Source: DAOUBP01 sp964474695
Lineage (GTDB): Bacteria > Chloroflexota > Anaerolineae > CG2-30-64-16
Assembly: GCA_964474695.1 (NCBI GenBank)
Contig: CAYYTK010000005.1
Coordinates: forward strand, 62,001-126,000
DNA length: 64,000 nucleotides
Direction: 5' to 3'
The notes beneath the pieces were generated by a model. That model saw only the letters and a program-made list of their open reading frames with translations. It ran no database searches and was not told the DNA's origin. Position 1 is the first letter of the stretch. Each line of letters begins with the position of its first letter. The translations under genes were made by a program, and so were the position numbers. Shown here piece after piece: positions 8,401-20,400 of this stretch.

Positions 8401-8433
8401 TTACTCAGCCATCACCAGCGGCAGCCAGATCCT
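8401..8433 (-). other. C-terminal aromatic-LPL tail of the giant protein
   Basis: The protein ends RIWLPLVMAE. The other large secreted protein in the window ends IFLPLILRSGS. Both have an aromatic residue, Leu-Pro-Leu, then two aliphatic residues within ten residues of the stop. It is not an LPXTG sorting signal: no Thr-Gly, no following helix, no basic tail. A shared sorting or anchoring tag is inferred. Confidence 0.5.
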
Positions 8434-11400
8434 CTGCCCGGGCAGCGGCGTCTGACCGAGCTGGATGCTGGTCTGACCGACGATTTCGGCGGCGCCGTTC
8501 ACATCGAGCGCCTCAAGCTGATACCAGTAGACCGTATCGGCAAGCAGGCCGGAGTCCAGCCACTCGTAATGCTGGCCGTCCGTCGAGCCTGGGGCCGGGC
8601 TGACGATCAGCGTGTCGTTGAGTTGCGTCCACGGCTCCTCGGTTGCCAGGCGGCGATACAGGTTGAAGCCCAGGTGATCCACCTCGCTCACCGTGTCCCA
8701 GCTCAGGCGCACCGCATCCCCCTCGGCCTGGGCGGCGAAGAACGCCAGATCGACAGCCAGCGGTGACACGTAGATGTCGACCTCCCAGCGATCCAGGTTT
8801 TCCGACCAGATGATTGGCGTGCTATCATCCACCGGAATGCCGTTGAGGCTGCGGGGGTAGGCGAGCCCTGTGATACCGTTGATGGCGAAGGTAAGGATAT
8901 CACCCGGCTCGGCGCCCTCGTCCACGTCGAGGGTGGTCGGGTCGTCGCGGTAGCAGGGCATCAGGCCATAACGGCCCGCTGTGGCGCCGACCACGAACTC
9001 GCCGCACTGAACCCCGTTCGCAAAGACTGTGACCACCGCACCCACCGGCGCCGAACTGCCTTGGAAGGTGGTATTCGCGCTGTAGAAGGTGACCCATTGG
9101 TTGGTGGGGCTGACGTTCGGCGAAGGCACCGAGCTGCTGATGACGGCAGTGGCGGCCGCCAGCGTCGTGGAGTACTGGAGCGTCACCGCGCTGGCCGTCT
9201 GGATCCAGTAGCCGTGCTGCGGGTCCATGGTCTTCAGCGTGTTGAAGCCTTCGTCGACGAGATCGGGATAGAACGACAGGGCGCCGCGACCCTGCGCGCC
9301 GTTGTCGAAGCCGTGCACGGCCAGGACCTGGCCTGCGATGCCGGCGAGCGCCTGCGTCACCGGGAGCGAAGCCCGTGGCAGGTAGCTGACCAGGTTCCAA
9401 CCGGCGACCAGGTTCAGGGGGGTGGTGTCGGGCACAGCCTGGCCCACGACCAGCAGCCTGGCGGCCTCGAGCGTCGTCGTCACCGGCGGCGTGGCGGTCA
9501 CCCGGATCCAGTAGCCGTGCTCGGCGTCGATCTCGTGCAGAGTGTCAGGTACGGCCGGGGCAGGATCGTAGGTCAGCCACCCCTGGTCGTAGCCCTGGAT
9601 CAGACTGTAGGCGCCGGAGATCGGCCGCTGCACGACGGTGATGTCCGGGTTCTGCGGATGGATGGCAGTGGAAACCAGGTTCCACCCGTTCTGGAGGGCA
9701 AGACTCTGCGCCGTCACGGTTCGCAGCATTGACTGGACCGCGCTGCACAGCGGAAGTTTAGCGCCAGCTACGTCCGGCACGTTCGGCACCACCCGGAGAT
9801 CGAAGGCGCCGCCATACACATCGGGCCAGGCGACGGTCAGCGTCACCCCCTGGCCGGCGGCCAGCGCCGGCGCAGTAGCGGTCGCGACCGGCTCACCATT
9901 GGCGAAGAAGCCCACCAGCATGCCTGCCGGCAACGCGCCTGTGGTGTTGTCCAGCCGTGCTATGATCGTCAAAGTGTCTGAGATACTGCTTATCGGCTCC
10001 ACCAGGATGCTGCTGATGGCCGGGGCCGCGGGCAGGCAGGTTACTTCCAGATCGTACGGGCCGGCGAGGCTCCGGTTGCCGGCGGCATCGGTGGCGATCA
10101 CCCAGAGGGTGTGGCGTCCTACCTCGGTCGCGGGGGCCTCATACCACCAGTTGGCGCCATCGCGGGCCGCGTTCGCCAGAGTGGCTGTCCCGCCGGGTGC
10201 GTGCACCTCGATCTGCACCGTGGCAAGCGGTCCGCCATCGCTGACCGTGCCGCTGATCACGCTGGTCGGGCTGCCCCAGGGGATCTGGTCCAGGTGGCCG
10301 GTCACGGTAAGCTCCGGCGGCACATTGTCGGCGAAGAATTCAAAGCTCAAGCCGGCCGCGTAGTTGCCGGCCGCATCCCAGCCGTTTAGGGTGATGGTCT
10401 GTGTTACATAGTCGGCCTGCGCGATCTCGGCCGTTCGGAAGAGCCACGTGCTGCTCCTGGCGGCATTGAGGCGAGGCGCCAGGGCCAGGCGGCCGCGTAT
10501 GTAGGCGGCCTCGGCGCTGCCGCCGCTGGCGTCGCACATGCTGAGAGTCCAGGTGCCGGCCGAGTCCGTGCCGGCGAAGGCTTGCAGCGGTTCGATCGGC
10601 CGTGCATCCTGGCTGTAGAGGGCGGTGCCGAGCGCCTGGTTATCCAGCAGCTCGGAGACGGAGAGGGCCGCAGCATCGAACAAGTTGACGTCATAGTTGC
10701 TGAAATCGGTGCCGGAACGGCCGTCGTCATCCAGCAGCCTGACCGTACGGCCGTCAGGCCCGGTCAGGTCGACCCGCAGCGAATCGCGGTGCAGCACCTC
10801 CGCCCGGAAGCCGACCTGCACCTGGGCGATGGCGAAGCTCTCCGTCACCGCAAAGGTGGCCACGACCGGGGAAGCACAGCCGCCCACCGAGGCCGGTCCG
10901 GAGGGTGCGTGTTCGTAGGTGACCGGCTGCGGCGCCATGTCGGGCGCGGCGGTTTGGAGTTCGGCCGGCCGGCAGTCGCGGCCGTTGGTGCAGGCGGTGA
11001 CGCCGCCGACGCCGCCGTCCTCGGGGGTGGCGTCATCGGCGATGGCGCCGACCAACAGCACGCTGCTGCGCGCTACGCCGCCCGGCGTCACCTGCGAGGC
11101 GCCGTAGTCGATCGTCATTGTGGGCGGCCGGGTGTCAACCAGGAATGGCAGCGAATGGGTCCAACCGCCAACCTGGCCGTACGCATCCGTGGCGTGCATC
11201 GTAAGCTGGAGCTCATCGCCGTGGTTTGCCGTCAGATCCCACTTGCAGATCCAGCCGCCACTGGCGGGTGTGCTGTCCGGGCAGAGGACGGTTGCGGGGC
11301 CGCCTGGCCCGACCACATCGAAGGTGATGCCGGGCACGCCGGATGGGTCATAGGCGTAGCCGGTCAGCGTGTTCTCGCCAGCCCGCAACAGAATGCTGGG

Positions 11401-14400
11401 CCGGTTGATGCCGAAGAAGAGCGGTGCGCTGCGATCGACCGGCTGGTGCGTCCAGAGCCAGTCGACGGGTTGGCCGCTGCTGGGATGCGCATTGTCGTAG
11501 ATACGCACGGCGAGCGCAGCCCACGGCTCAGTCGACAAGCCTAGATTGACGGTGCCGTGGAGCACGGTCGAGGCCTCCTCGCCCGGATCCACGTCACCCA
11601 GGACGATGGTCTGCTCTTGGCCGCCGGTCAGTTGCAGCGTGTACAGGGCGTCCACAGACGCACTGACACCGCGGGCGGGAGCGCTGCCGGCATTCCGATA
11701 GGTCAGGGTGTAGGTGACCGGCGAGCCGCCGCCCACCTGCGGTTGGCCGGGTGTCAGAGCGCTCAGGTAAGTGCTCACATCTGCGGGTGGGCTGCCGAGC
11801 AGCAGGTCGCGCAGCCAGTAGAGGCTGTCGCTGAGCAAGCTGAGCGAACTGCCGGCGGGCTGGCTTGCGAGAGTGATCTTGGGCTCGGCCGCGTAGGAAA
11901 CCGGGCTGATCGCATCCGAGCCGTTGGGGCAGACGCCCGGCCCCAACGCCGGCCACTGGTAAGCGTGATCAAGCGTCAGATCCAGTCCGGCTGGGGCGTC
12001 GCCGGGCAGGGCCAGGGCGCTGTTGACGCCGTTGCTGGCGGGCAGCACGGCCCAGGCACGCAGCGCACCTTCCTCGCTGGCGATAGCCAGCAGGCGCAAT
12101 CCAGCGGATTGCGGTACAAGGCCGAGCAGGCTGAAGGGCAGGTAGAGATCGGTCTGGCCGCGGCCGGTGATAGCAGCCGTTCCAGCGCCGGTCCAGGTCA
12201 GGAAGTGCGCCGCCGACCCGGCGGCGGCCGCGTCCAGTGTGGCGGCCCAGTCCCACTCGCCACCGTTCCAGGTCAGCAGCACGGCGTCGCCCGAGTCACG
12301 CACCCAGACCACATGGTCAGCCGCCATCTCAACAGGCAAGCTGATCACTGTCTGGTCCGGGACCAATGCACCATCGGTCGTGATCAGATACGGGTTGTAG
12401 GCGCTGTCGGCGCCGCCGGTGCGGGTGTCAAGGTAGATGAACAGGTCGCCGTCGGTGTGCCAGTTGGCGCCCGTCCAGGCCAGGCGCAGCGCTTCGGCAT
12501 TCCAGGTGGCGTATAGCCGCTGTTCGCCGAGGCCGGTCGTGGCGACCCGGCGGTCGACGCCGAGGAGGGTGCAGCCCGAACTCATCCAGGCCAGCGGGAT
12601 TGCTTCGGGGCTTTCGCCCTTTGCAGTGACGGGCAGCACGCAGTAATCGGGCGTCAACTGGCTGTCAACGTCGACCGGCCCGAAGGTGCGCCAGCTCCGG
12701 TTGCCCAAGGTGTCTTCCATGACCAGTTGAGCGGCGACTCGTTCGCCCTCGCCAGGCGTGAAGGTGGCGGTCAGCGGACCGGCCACCGGCACGCTCTGCA
12801 CCGTCTCACTGGTCAGCGTCGATGTCGCCTGGGCCGTCCAGCGCACGGTGTAGGGGATGAGGCCACTGCCATCCGCGCCGGCCGTCCACGTCAGAGCGAG
12901 TTCCGCGCCGGCCTGCGTGACGGTGTCGCCTGGTGCGACCGGCGACCCACCGGACGTGAGGCTGAGGTCCGCGCCGCTCGGCGGCACCACGTCGACCAGC
13001 ACCGGCACGGTGATCTGGGTGACATGTCCGGCCAGATCGGTGACTCGGGCGTCGATGTCAAAGCGGCCATTGCCGGCGCCGCCGTCCGGGAGCGGCAAGC
13101 CCAGGCTCCACGACCCACGCCACGCCAGCGGGCCGCTTTCCCCGGGAGCGAGCTCATCGACCAGCGCAGGCAGCCAGTCATCGCCGCTGCCGTTCACGCG
13201 CCATTCCACGATCGAGACGCCGCCGGTGTCGGTTACGAAACCGGTCACATCGATGCGATTGACGGGGTAAACCTTGGTCGAGGTGATGACGAGCGAGGTG
13301 ACCGCCAGCTCCGGCAGGTCGGTGTCGACGGTCACGGTGTAGAGCGCACTGGCCCAGGCGTCGGTCTGATCCTTCGCCACGGCTTGCAGGATATGCTGGC
13401 CATCGGCAGCCGGCGTCCAGGGGACCGCCCAGGTGATATCGGCGGCGGCGCCGGCGGCCCACTCCTGGATGAGGATCGGCTCGCCGTCGACGCTGACTCG
13501 CAGCGACTTGAGCGTGGAGGTCATGGCCACGGCCTGGCCGCCGACATCGACCGGCGCCAGGCTGTCGAGCACCAGCGGCAGGCCGGAGATGGTTACGTAG
13601 ACCGGATCGTCTGCATCAACGGTTTCCAGCATGCGGCGCAGCGTGAACCCATAGATGCCTGCGGGCTGTCCACTGACGCCTATCCACTGTCCGCCGCCCT
13701 CCGACGCTTGCCCACTGACAACTGCCGCCCGGTTGATCGTCGCGACTGGCGCCTTGGCCAGGCGAGCAGCCGCTTCGGAGATGACAAAGCCGCCTGACTC
13801 TGGGGCATCTGCCGCCGGGTTGGACGCCAGGATGCCGGCGCCCTCGCCCTCGAGCGTGGCCGTCGTACAGTTGCCGGCTGCGTCGCAGGCTTGGGAGTCT
13901 GGCGACACGGTCAGGGGGTTGATGATGCGCAGCCCTTGCTCGTTGTCAGCCACAACGGCGAAGCCATCGGCGCTGATGGCCACGGCGCGGGCCGTGCCTG
14001 GGGTGTCGGCCAGGGCGGCAAACTGCGGGTTGGCGGGTGTGGTGAGGTCGACGACCGTCACGCCGGCCGAGCCATCGGCGACGTAAGCCAGGCTGCCGGC
14101 GGCGGTCAGTGTGGCGCCGTAGCCTTCGCCCGGCGTGTCGTATTGGCTGATGTAGAGCGGGCTGGCCGGCGTAGTGACGTCGACGATCGTCAGTCCGGCC
14201 GCGCCGTCGGCCACGGCCGCGTAGACCGAGCCTGCCGCGGGGGACCAGACTGCCACATCATCGGCCACGCCCGGAGTGTCGTAGGCGGCGACTGCGGCCG
14301 GGGCGGCGGGGTTGGTCAGGTCGATCACGGCGAGGCCGCCGACTGCATCGGCAACATAGGCGAAGTCACCATAGGCAGCAATGCCTGACGCACTGCCCGG

Positions 14401-17400
14401 CGTGTCGAGGGTGCTGACAAGCTGCGGGGCCGCCGGGTTGTTGACGTTCACGACATGGATGCCTGCCGCGCCGGCGGCGACCAGGGCATAGCGATCGGCG
14501 CCGAGGCGGGCCAGGGCCAGGCCCTGGGGCTCGCCGGTCAGCGCCAGGAACGCTGCAGCTTGTGGGCTGGCCGGGTCATCAACATTCACGATCTGCAGAC
14601 CGGCCCCGGCCCCGCTCGTCGAGGGCGCCATAGCCAGGAAGGCGTAGTCGTGCCCCGTCTTCGGTGTGGGCGTCGGCGTGGGCGTCGGCGTGGGTGTCGG
14701 CGGGAGCGGGCCGACCACGACGGTGGCTGGCCCGGCCTGGTTATTAGCCTCGGATTTCTCGCCGAGCGTGCAGCCGTAGTCGGCAACCGCATAGGCGTTG
14801 TGTGTGCCTTGCGTGAAGGCCGAGTGTTCGAACAGGAAGTCCTGGCTGACGCCGACGGCCAGGGCCGGCGCCGGCAGCCACTGAGCCGGCTGCGGATCGC
14901 TGCAGGCGACCGGCGTGCTGTCGAGGTACAGGCCCAGGCGCACGTTCGCGCCTTCCGGCACCGGCTCCGTGCCCGCGTTCTTGACCCGGACGATGTAGCG
15001 CACGGTGTCACCGACGGCCGGGTTGGAGGGCAGCGCGGTCAGGCTGGTGATCTGCAGGTCGGGCAGGGACGCGCTGCTGGTCGTGACCTGGATCGGCCCG
15101 TAGCGGTTGTTGGTTTCGTTTGTTTCGGCGACGATGCAGGTGTGGTCCGCGAGGAAGTAGACCTGGTTGTCGCCGTTGCTGGCGAAACCGGTCGCGTCTT
15201 CGATCATCACGGTCTTGCTCTCGCCGGCCGCGATAGCCGGCAGGGCGGCCAGGTGATCCGGCGTGCTGCTGCAGCCGACCGGCAACCGGTTCAGGTACAG
15301 GCCGACGCTGGCGGCCGGGTTGTTGAGCTCGGCCGCGCCGCTGTTCCGGACCTGCACCGTGTAGGTGACCGGCTGGCCGGCCTGCGGCTGCGGTGGCGTG
15401 TAGTTCACGAGGGTGATGCTCAGGTCCGGCGAAGGCGGCAGCCCGACGTTCACGGCGAGCGGGCCGAAGCTGTTGTTGTTCTCTCGGTACTCGGCGGCCG
15501 CGCATCTGTCATCGGCGAGCGCGTAGACCTGGTACTGCCCGGCGGCGGCGAAGGTGACGCTGACCTGGACCGCACGTAGGGCGTAGATGGCCAACTCGGG
15601 CACATCCGCGTAGCCGAGCGGCGTTCCGTTGCAGCTGCCGGGCGCGCTGCCCGAGTAGATGCCAAGCCGGGATGCGGGTGCGGGCCCGAAGCCGTTGTTG
15701 ACCACCGTCGCGGTGAAGGTGGCCGCCTGGCCGACGGCAGGCGCGGCCGGCGCCGCTGCGAGACCGGTCACGACCAGGTCGGGCGCGGTTCCCGGCGCTA
15801 CGGCGATGGGAACCGAGATGGAGAGGTTGTTGAGCTCGTTGCTCTCGGGAATCGTGCAGGGGCTGTCGGCGAAGGCGCTGACGTCGTGTGGCAGGGCTTC
15901 GGTGAAGGTGCGGGTCAGGGTCACTACTTCCGTATTACCGGCGACCAGGCTCGGGATGGTGAGGGTCTGGTCGGCTGCGTCTGCGACCGGGCAAGCCGCG
16001 CGCGTGCGGTCTATGTACAGGCCGAGCGTGACGGGGTCGCTGGTAGCAGAGCCTTGATTCTTCACAAATGCCGTGAACGTAACCGTCGCGCCGATTGCCG
16101 GGGCGTGGGGCGCGGCGGTCAGGTTGGTTACGACCAGGTCAACTCCGGCCCGCTCTCCGACGTAGAAGGTCTGCCCGGCGTAGTTATTGGCCTTATTGCT
16201 TTCGGCCTGGCTGCAGCCGTAATCGGCGTAGCCGTGAACGGTGACGTAGCCCACGGCCGGGAAGAATTTGAGCATGCCGCCGAGGGTGGCGCTAGCGCCC
16301 GGCGCGAGTGGCGGGACATGAACGACCCGGTCGCCGATATAGCCATCATCCCCGAATGGACTGCGCGGGCAGCCCGGCGGGACCCGGTCGAAGTAGATGC
16401 CGGACCAGGCCCAGGCGCTTGATGCCGCGCCCACGTTTTTCACGGTCATGGAGAAGTTGACGGTCTGGTTCACCATCGGGAACGGCGGGTCCAGCACGAT
16501 GCTCTCGATGATGAGGTCCGGGAGGGGCGGCGGCCCGACTTCGAACTCCACCTGCGGATACGTGAGATTGTTCCCCTCGTTGCTCTCGGTGATGGAGCAG
16601 GTGTAGTCCGGCTGGAACTCAACGTAGTGATACCCTTCGGTGAAGACGTCGCTGAAGCTCAGGGTCGCGCTCTGTCCGGCCTCCAACGGCCCCAATCTGT
16701 CCACCAGGTCGCCGATGTTGCCGTCCATGAACGGGCAGCCCGGCGCATGCCGGTCCCGGTACAGGCCCGACCACGTCCAGGTCCTGCTCGGCCCGGCGCC
16801 GCGATTGCGCACAACGACGTCGAAGGTGACAAGCTGGCCGGCGGCCGGCGACGCGGGATTCATGGTGACGTTTTCGACGACGAGGTCGGGCAGTCGCACC
16901 GGCCGCATCTCAAAGGTTAGCAGTTTGCTGTTGTTATCTTCGTCGCTCTCATTGGCTGCGCAGGCATAGTCCGCGAAGGCGAAGAGCCACCAGTCCGCGT
17001 CCTCTGCAAACCGATGCGTGACCTCCACGGCGGTGCTGGCGCCCGGCTCCAGCGGCGGGACGTAGAACACATTGTCGCCGACGTCGGCGCCCTCCGGCGG
17101 AGGGCTACCGTCAGGGCAGCCCAGGGGTGCACGGCCATAGTACACGCCGCCCCACGTCCAGCCCGAACGGACAAGACCCTGGTTGCGCACGGTGGTCCTG
17201 ATGGTGGCCCACTCCTCGGCGAACGGCGGGTACGGCTCGATCTCGACACTGTCGATGACGAGATCCGGCAGCTTCGGCGGGTAGACGACCACGTTGTACG
17301 CCTGAACGTTGTTGTCCTCGAAGATCTCGTCGATCTGGCAGCCGTAGTCAACCTTGGCGCTCAGGTAGTGGGTTCCCTCCGCATCAAAGCGGGTGGTGAG

Positions 17401-20400
17401 GGTGGTGGTGAATACTGCGCCCGGCTGGCCCGCCGCGGCCAATGACGGGACGGTGGCGCCCACGTCGCCGGCGTGGACGGCCGGACATGCGCCCGCGAAA
17501 TGGTCCCGATAGAGGCCAACCACGGTTGGGGCGGTGGCGGCCAGACCCAGGTTGCGGACGGTGATGAGGGAGGTGGTCCACTGGCCCACTTGAGGCTCTC
17601 CCACCACCGTAGTGAGAGGCTCGACCTTGACGTCCAGGTCGGGCAGGGGGGATGTTAAGGCGATGAGGCTCATCGGGCCGAAGCGGTTGTTGGTGTCGTC
17701 ACTCTCGGCCTGAGTACAAGTGGCGTCGATGACGCCCCATACCCCGTGATAGCCCTCGGTCTCGATGGGCAGGCCGGCGACGTTGACGTTGACCGATCCG
17801 CCGGCAGGGATGGCAGGGACAATGATGGCGTTGAACCAGTCGGCGTCGTTGCAGAGATCCGGCATGCTGTCCAGGAAGAGGCGCAGCCCGGCCGGCGTAG
17901 AGGCTTTGGTGCCGGTGTTGCTGATGGTGACCGTGTAGCTGATGGGATGGTGTGCGTAATAGTCACCCGACGGATAAGACACGATGATGCGATCGATCGC
18001 CAGGTCAGGCCGCAGCGGCGCCTTGATGGTGATGTTCGCGCTGAGCATGTTGTTGGCGAGGCTCAACTCCCGTTCGAAGTCGCAGTTGAAATTCACGAAG
18101 GCCCAGGCAGGCAGCGTGCGGGCCTCGCCGCCGACCGCCGGACTCACGACGTTGACCGTGGTGGTTGCACCGGGGGCCAGCGGCGGGACGTAGCCGGTGT
18201 TGACCCAGTCCTGGTCGCCGCAACTGGGCGGTTCGTCGACCCAGATGCCGACGTAGTCTGTGGAACTGGTGGCTGCGCCGACGTTGCGGATGCTGACGGT
18301 GTAGGTGAAGGGCTCGTCGGCACGCGGCTGTGCGGGGGTGGTGGTCAGGCCGATGACTTCCAGGTCAGGCATGACGGGGGGCGCGACGGTGATGGTTTTC
18401 GGCCCGTAGGTATTGTTGGTCTCGTTGGGTTCGTCGTATAGGCAGGTGAAATCGGCGATCGCGGTCACCAGGTGCTGGCCCGGCTCTTGGAAGTACGGGC
18501 TGGTGACGGTGATGGCAACGGATGCGCCCGGCTGGAGCGCGGGCGCGCGGCCGAGGGCGGTCCAGTTCTGGTTGCCGCAGGTGCCCGGCACGGCGCTGGC
18601 GACGGCGTCGGTGTAGATGGCCACGTCAACCGCAGGCGCCGTGGATGTGCCGAGGTTGCTGATGCTGACGGTGTAGGAGAACTGGCTGCGCGCGTTCGGC
18701 GTCGCCGGGATGGGCGTGATGCCGGTGACCGTCCAGTCAGGCTGGCGCGGAGGTTGGACGATCACCTGAACCGGCCCGTAGCGGTTATCGGCTTCGGTGT
18801 TCTCCGTGATGGCGCAGATGGCGTCGATCACCGCGTAGACCGTGTGCGAGCCGGCGGCGGTGAAGGCCGGGCTGGCGACCGACACCGTCGTGCTGGTGTG
18901 GCCGTTCAGTGGCGGCACCCAGACGGTGTTGAGCCAGACGGTGTTGCCGCAGAGGGCCGGTTCGGTGTCGAGGCGGAGACCAAGCAGGCTGAAGCTGGCC
19001 GGTCCGTCACCGACGTTCGCGACCGTAACGGAATAGGTGAGCGACTCCCGGGCATACGGCTGGGCCGGCACCGCGTTCAGGCTCGTGACCCGCAGGTCCG
19101 ATAGGACCGTCGGGGATACGACCAGGGCTGCGCTGTTAATATTGTTGGTCTCATCTTCCTCGATGGCCAGGCACGCGGCGTCTACGTACGCGTAGATCGT
19201 ATGATTTCCGGCCGCGGTGAACGCGGCGCTGCCGACGTTGATGGTCACTGCTTGTCCCAGGGCGAGGCCGGGCACGCCGATTGTCGCTATATAGCCGCCA
19301 GGGCTGCAGCCTGAAGGGGGTGTGTCGGCGTAGAGTCGCAGGTTGACCGGTCCGCTGGCCAGAGTGCCGGTGTTGCTCACAACCACATGATAGGTCGGCT
19401 CCTGGCCTGGGTAGAGCGGCTCCGGCTCCCAGGTGATCGAGGCCACCTCCAGGTCGGGCGCTGCCGCGTAGACCGCGGTGCTATTGTGGTTGTTGTTGTC
19501 GCTGTCTTCGGCGCGGTCGCAGGTCCAGTCGGCCAGCGCGTAGACGAGATGTGCATTCGCATCGGTTAGCGCGGGCACGGTGAGGGTGAGCACCGCGCTG
19601 GCGTCGGCGGCGAGCGCGGGCACCAGCCCGAACGCAAGGCGGCCGGTCGTTACGTCGCAGTAGCCGGGGTAGGCGGCCGGGACGGAGCCCGGGAAGATAG
19701 AGAGGGTGCTCCAGGCGCTGGCGCCCTGGCCCGCGTTATGGACCGTCACCCGGTATTGGAATGGCGAGTTCAGCGGCGGCCGGGCGGGCACCGGCACGAT
19801 GCTGTCCACCACCAGGTCGGGCAGATGCTGTTCGACGTTGAAGACGAGGGGTCCAGAAGCATAGTTGGAGTAGTTATTGTAGTCGTTGATCTCGTCAACC
19901 TGGCAGTTGTAGTCCGCGAAGGCGCGTGTCCACAACGTGTGTGTCTGCGTGTAGTAGGAGGTCCAGGTCTGGGTGAACACCTCGCCGGCATCCAGCGGCG
20001 CTAATGGCCAGGAATTGCCGTGGGTGTGGGCCGTATCGGGTGGGCTTGGGCAGCCATCCAGCGCCGGATCCGAACCTTCGCCGATGTCGTAGACCCAGAT
20101 CCCCAGCGCCCCGGTCTGGGTCGCATCCTTGGTTCCGGCGTTGCGCACGACGATCGTGTAGGTGAAGGGTTGGTTGACCTGCGGGACCGGCGGGTCAACC
20201 GAAAGTTGGTCGATGACGTAGTCCGGCCGGATAATGTTGTAGGTCCCGCTGTTGGTGTTGTTGTTCTCCCGCTGCTCAGCGATCATGTTATAGGGGTCCA
20301 CGCTGACGTTGACGGTGTGGGTCCCGTATTCCAGATCCACAAGCTTGACTTGCGCGGGCACATCGAAGGTGGCGCCGGGGCCGAGCTGGTAGGACCAGCC

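Noticed and set aside
8401..8433. LPXTG, PEP-CTERM or MYXO-CTERM sorting signal at the giant protein's end
   Set aside because: The LPLVMAE end lacks the Thr-Gly, the following helix and the basic tail that these signals need.
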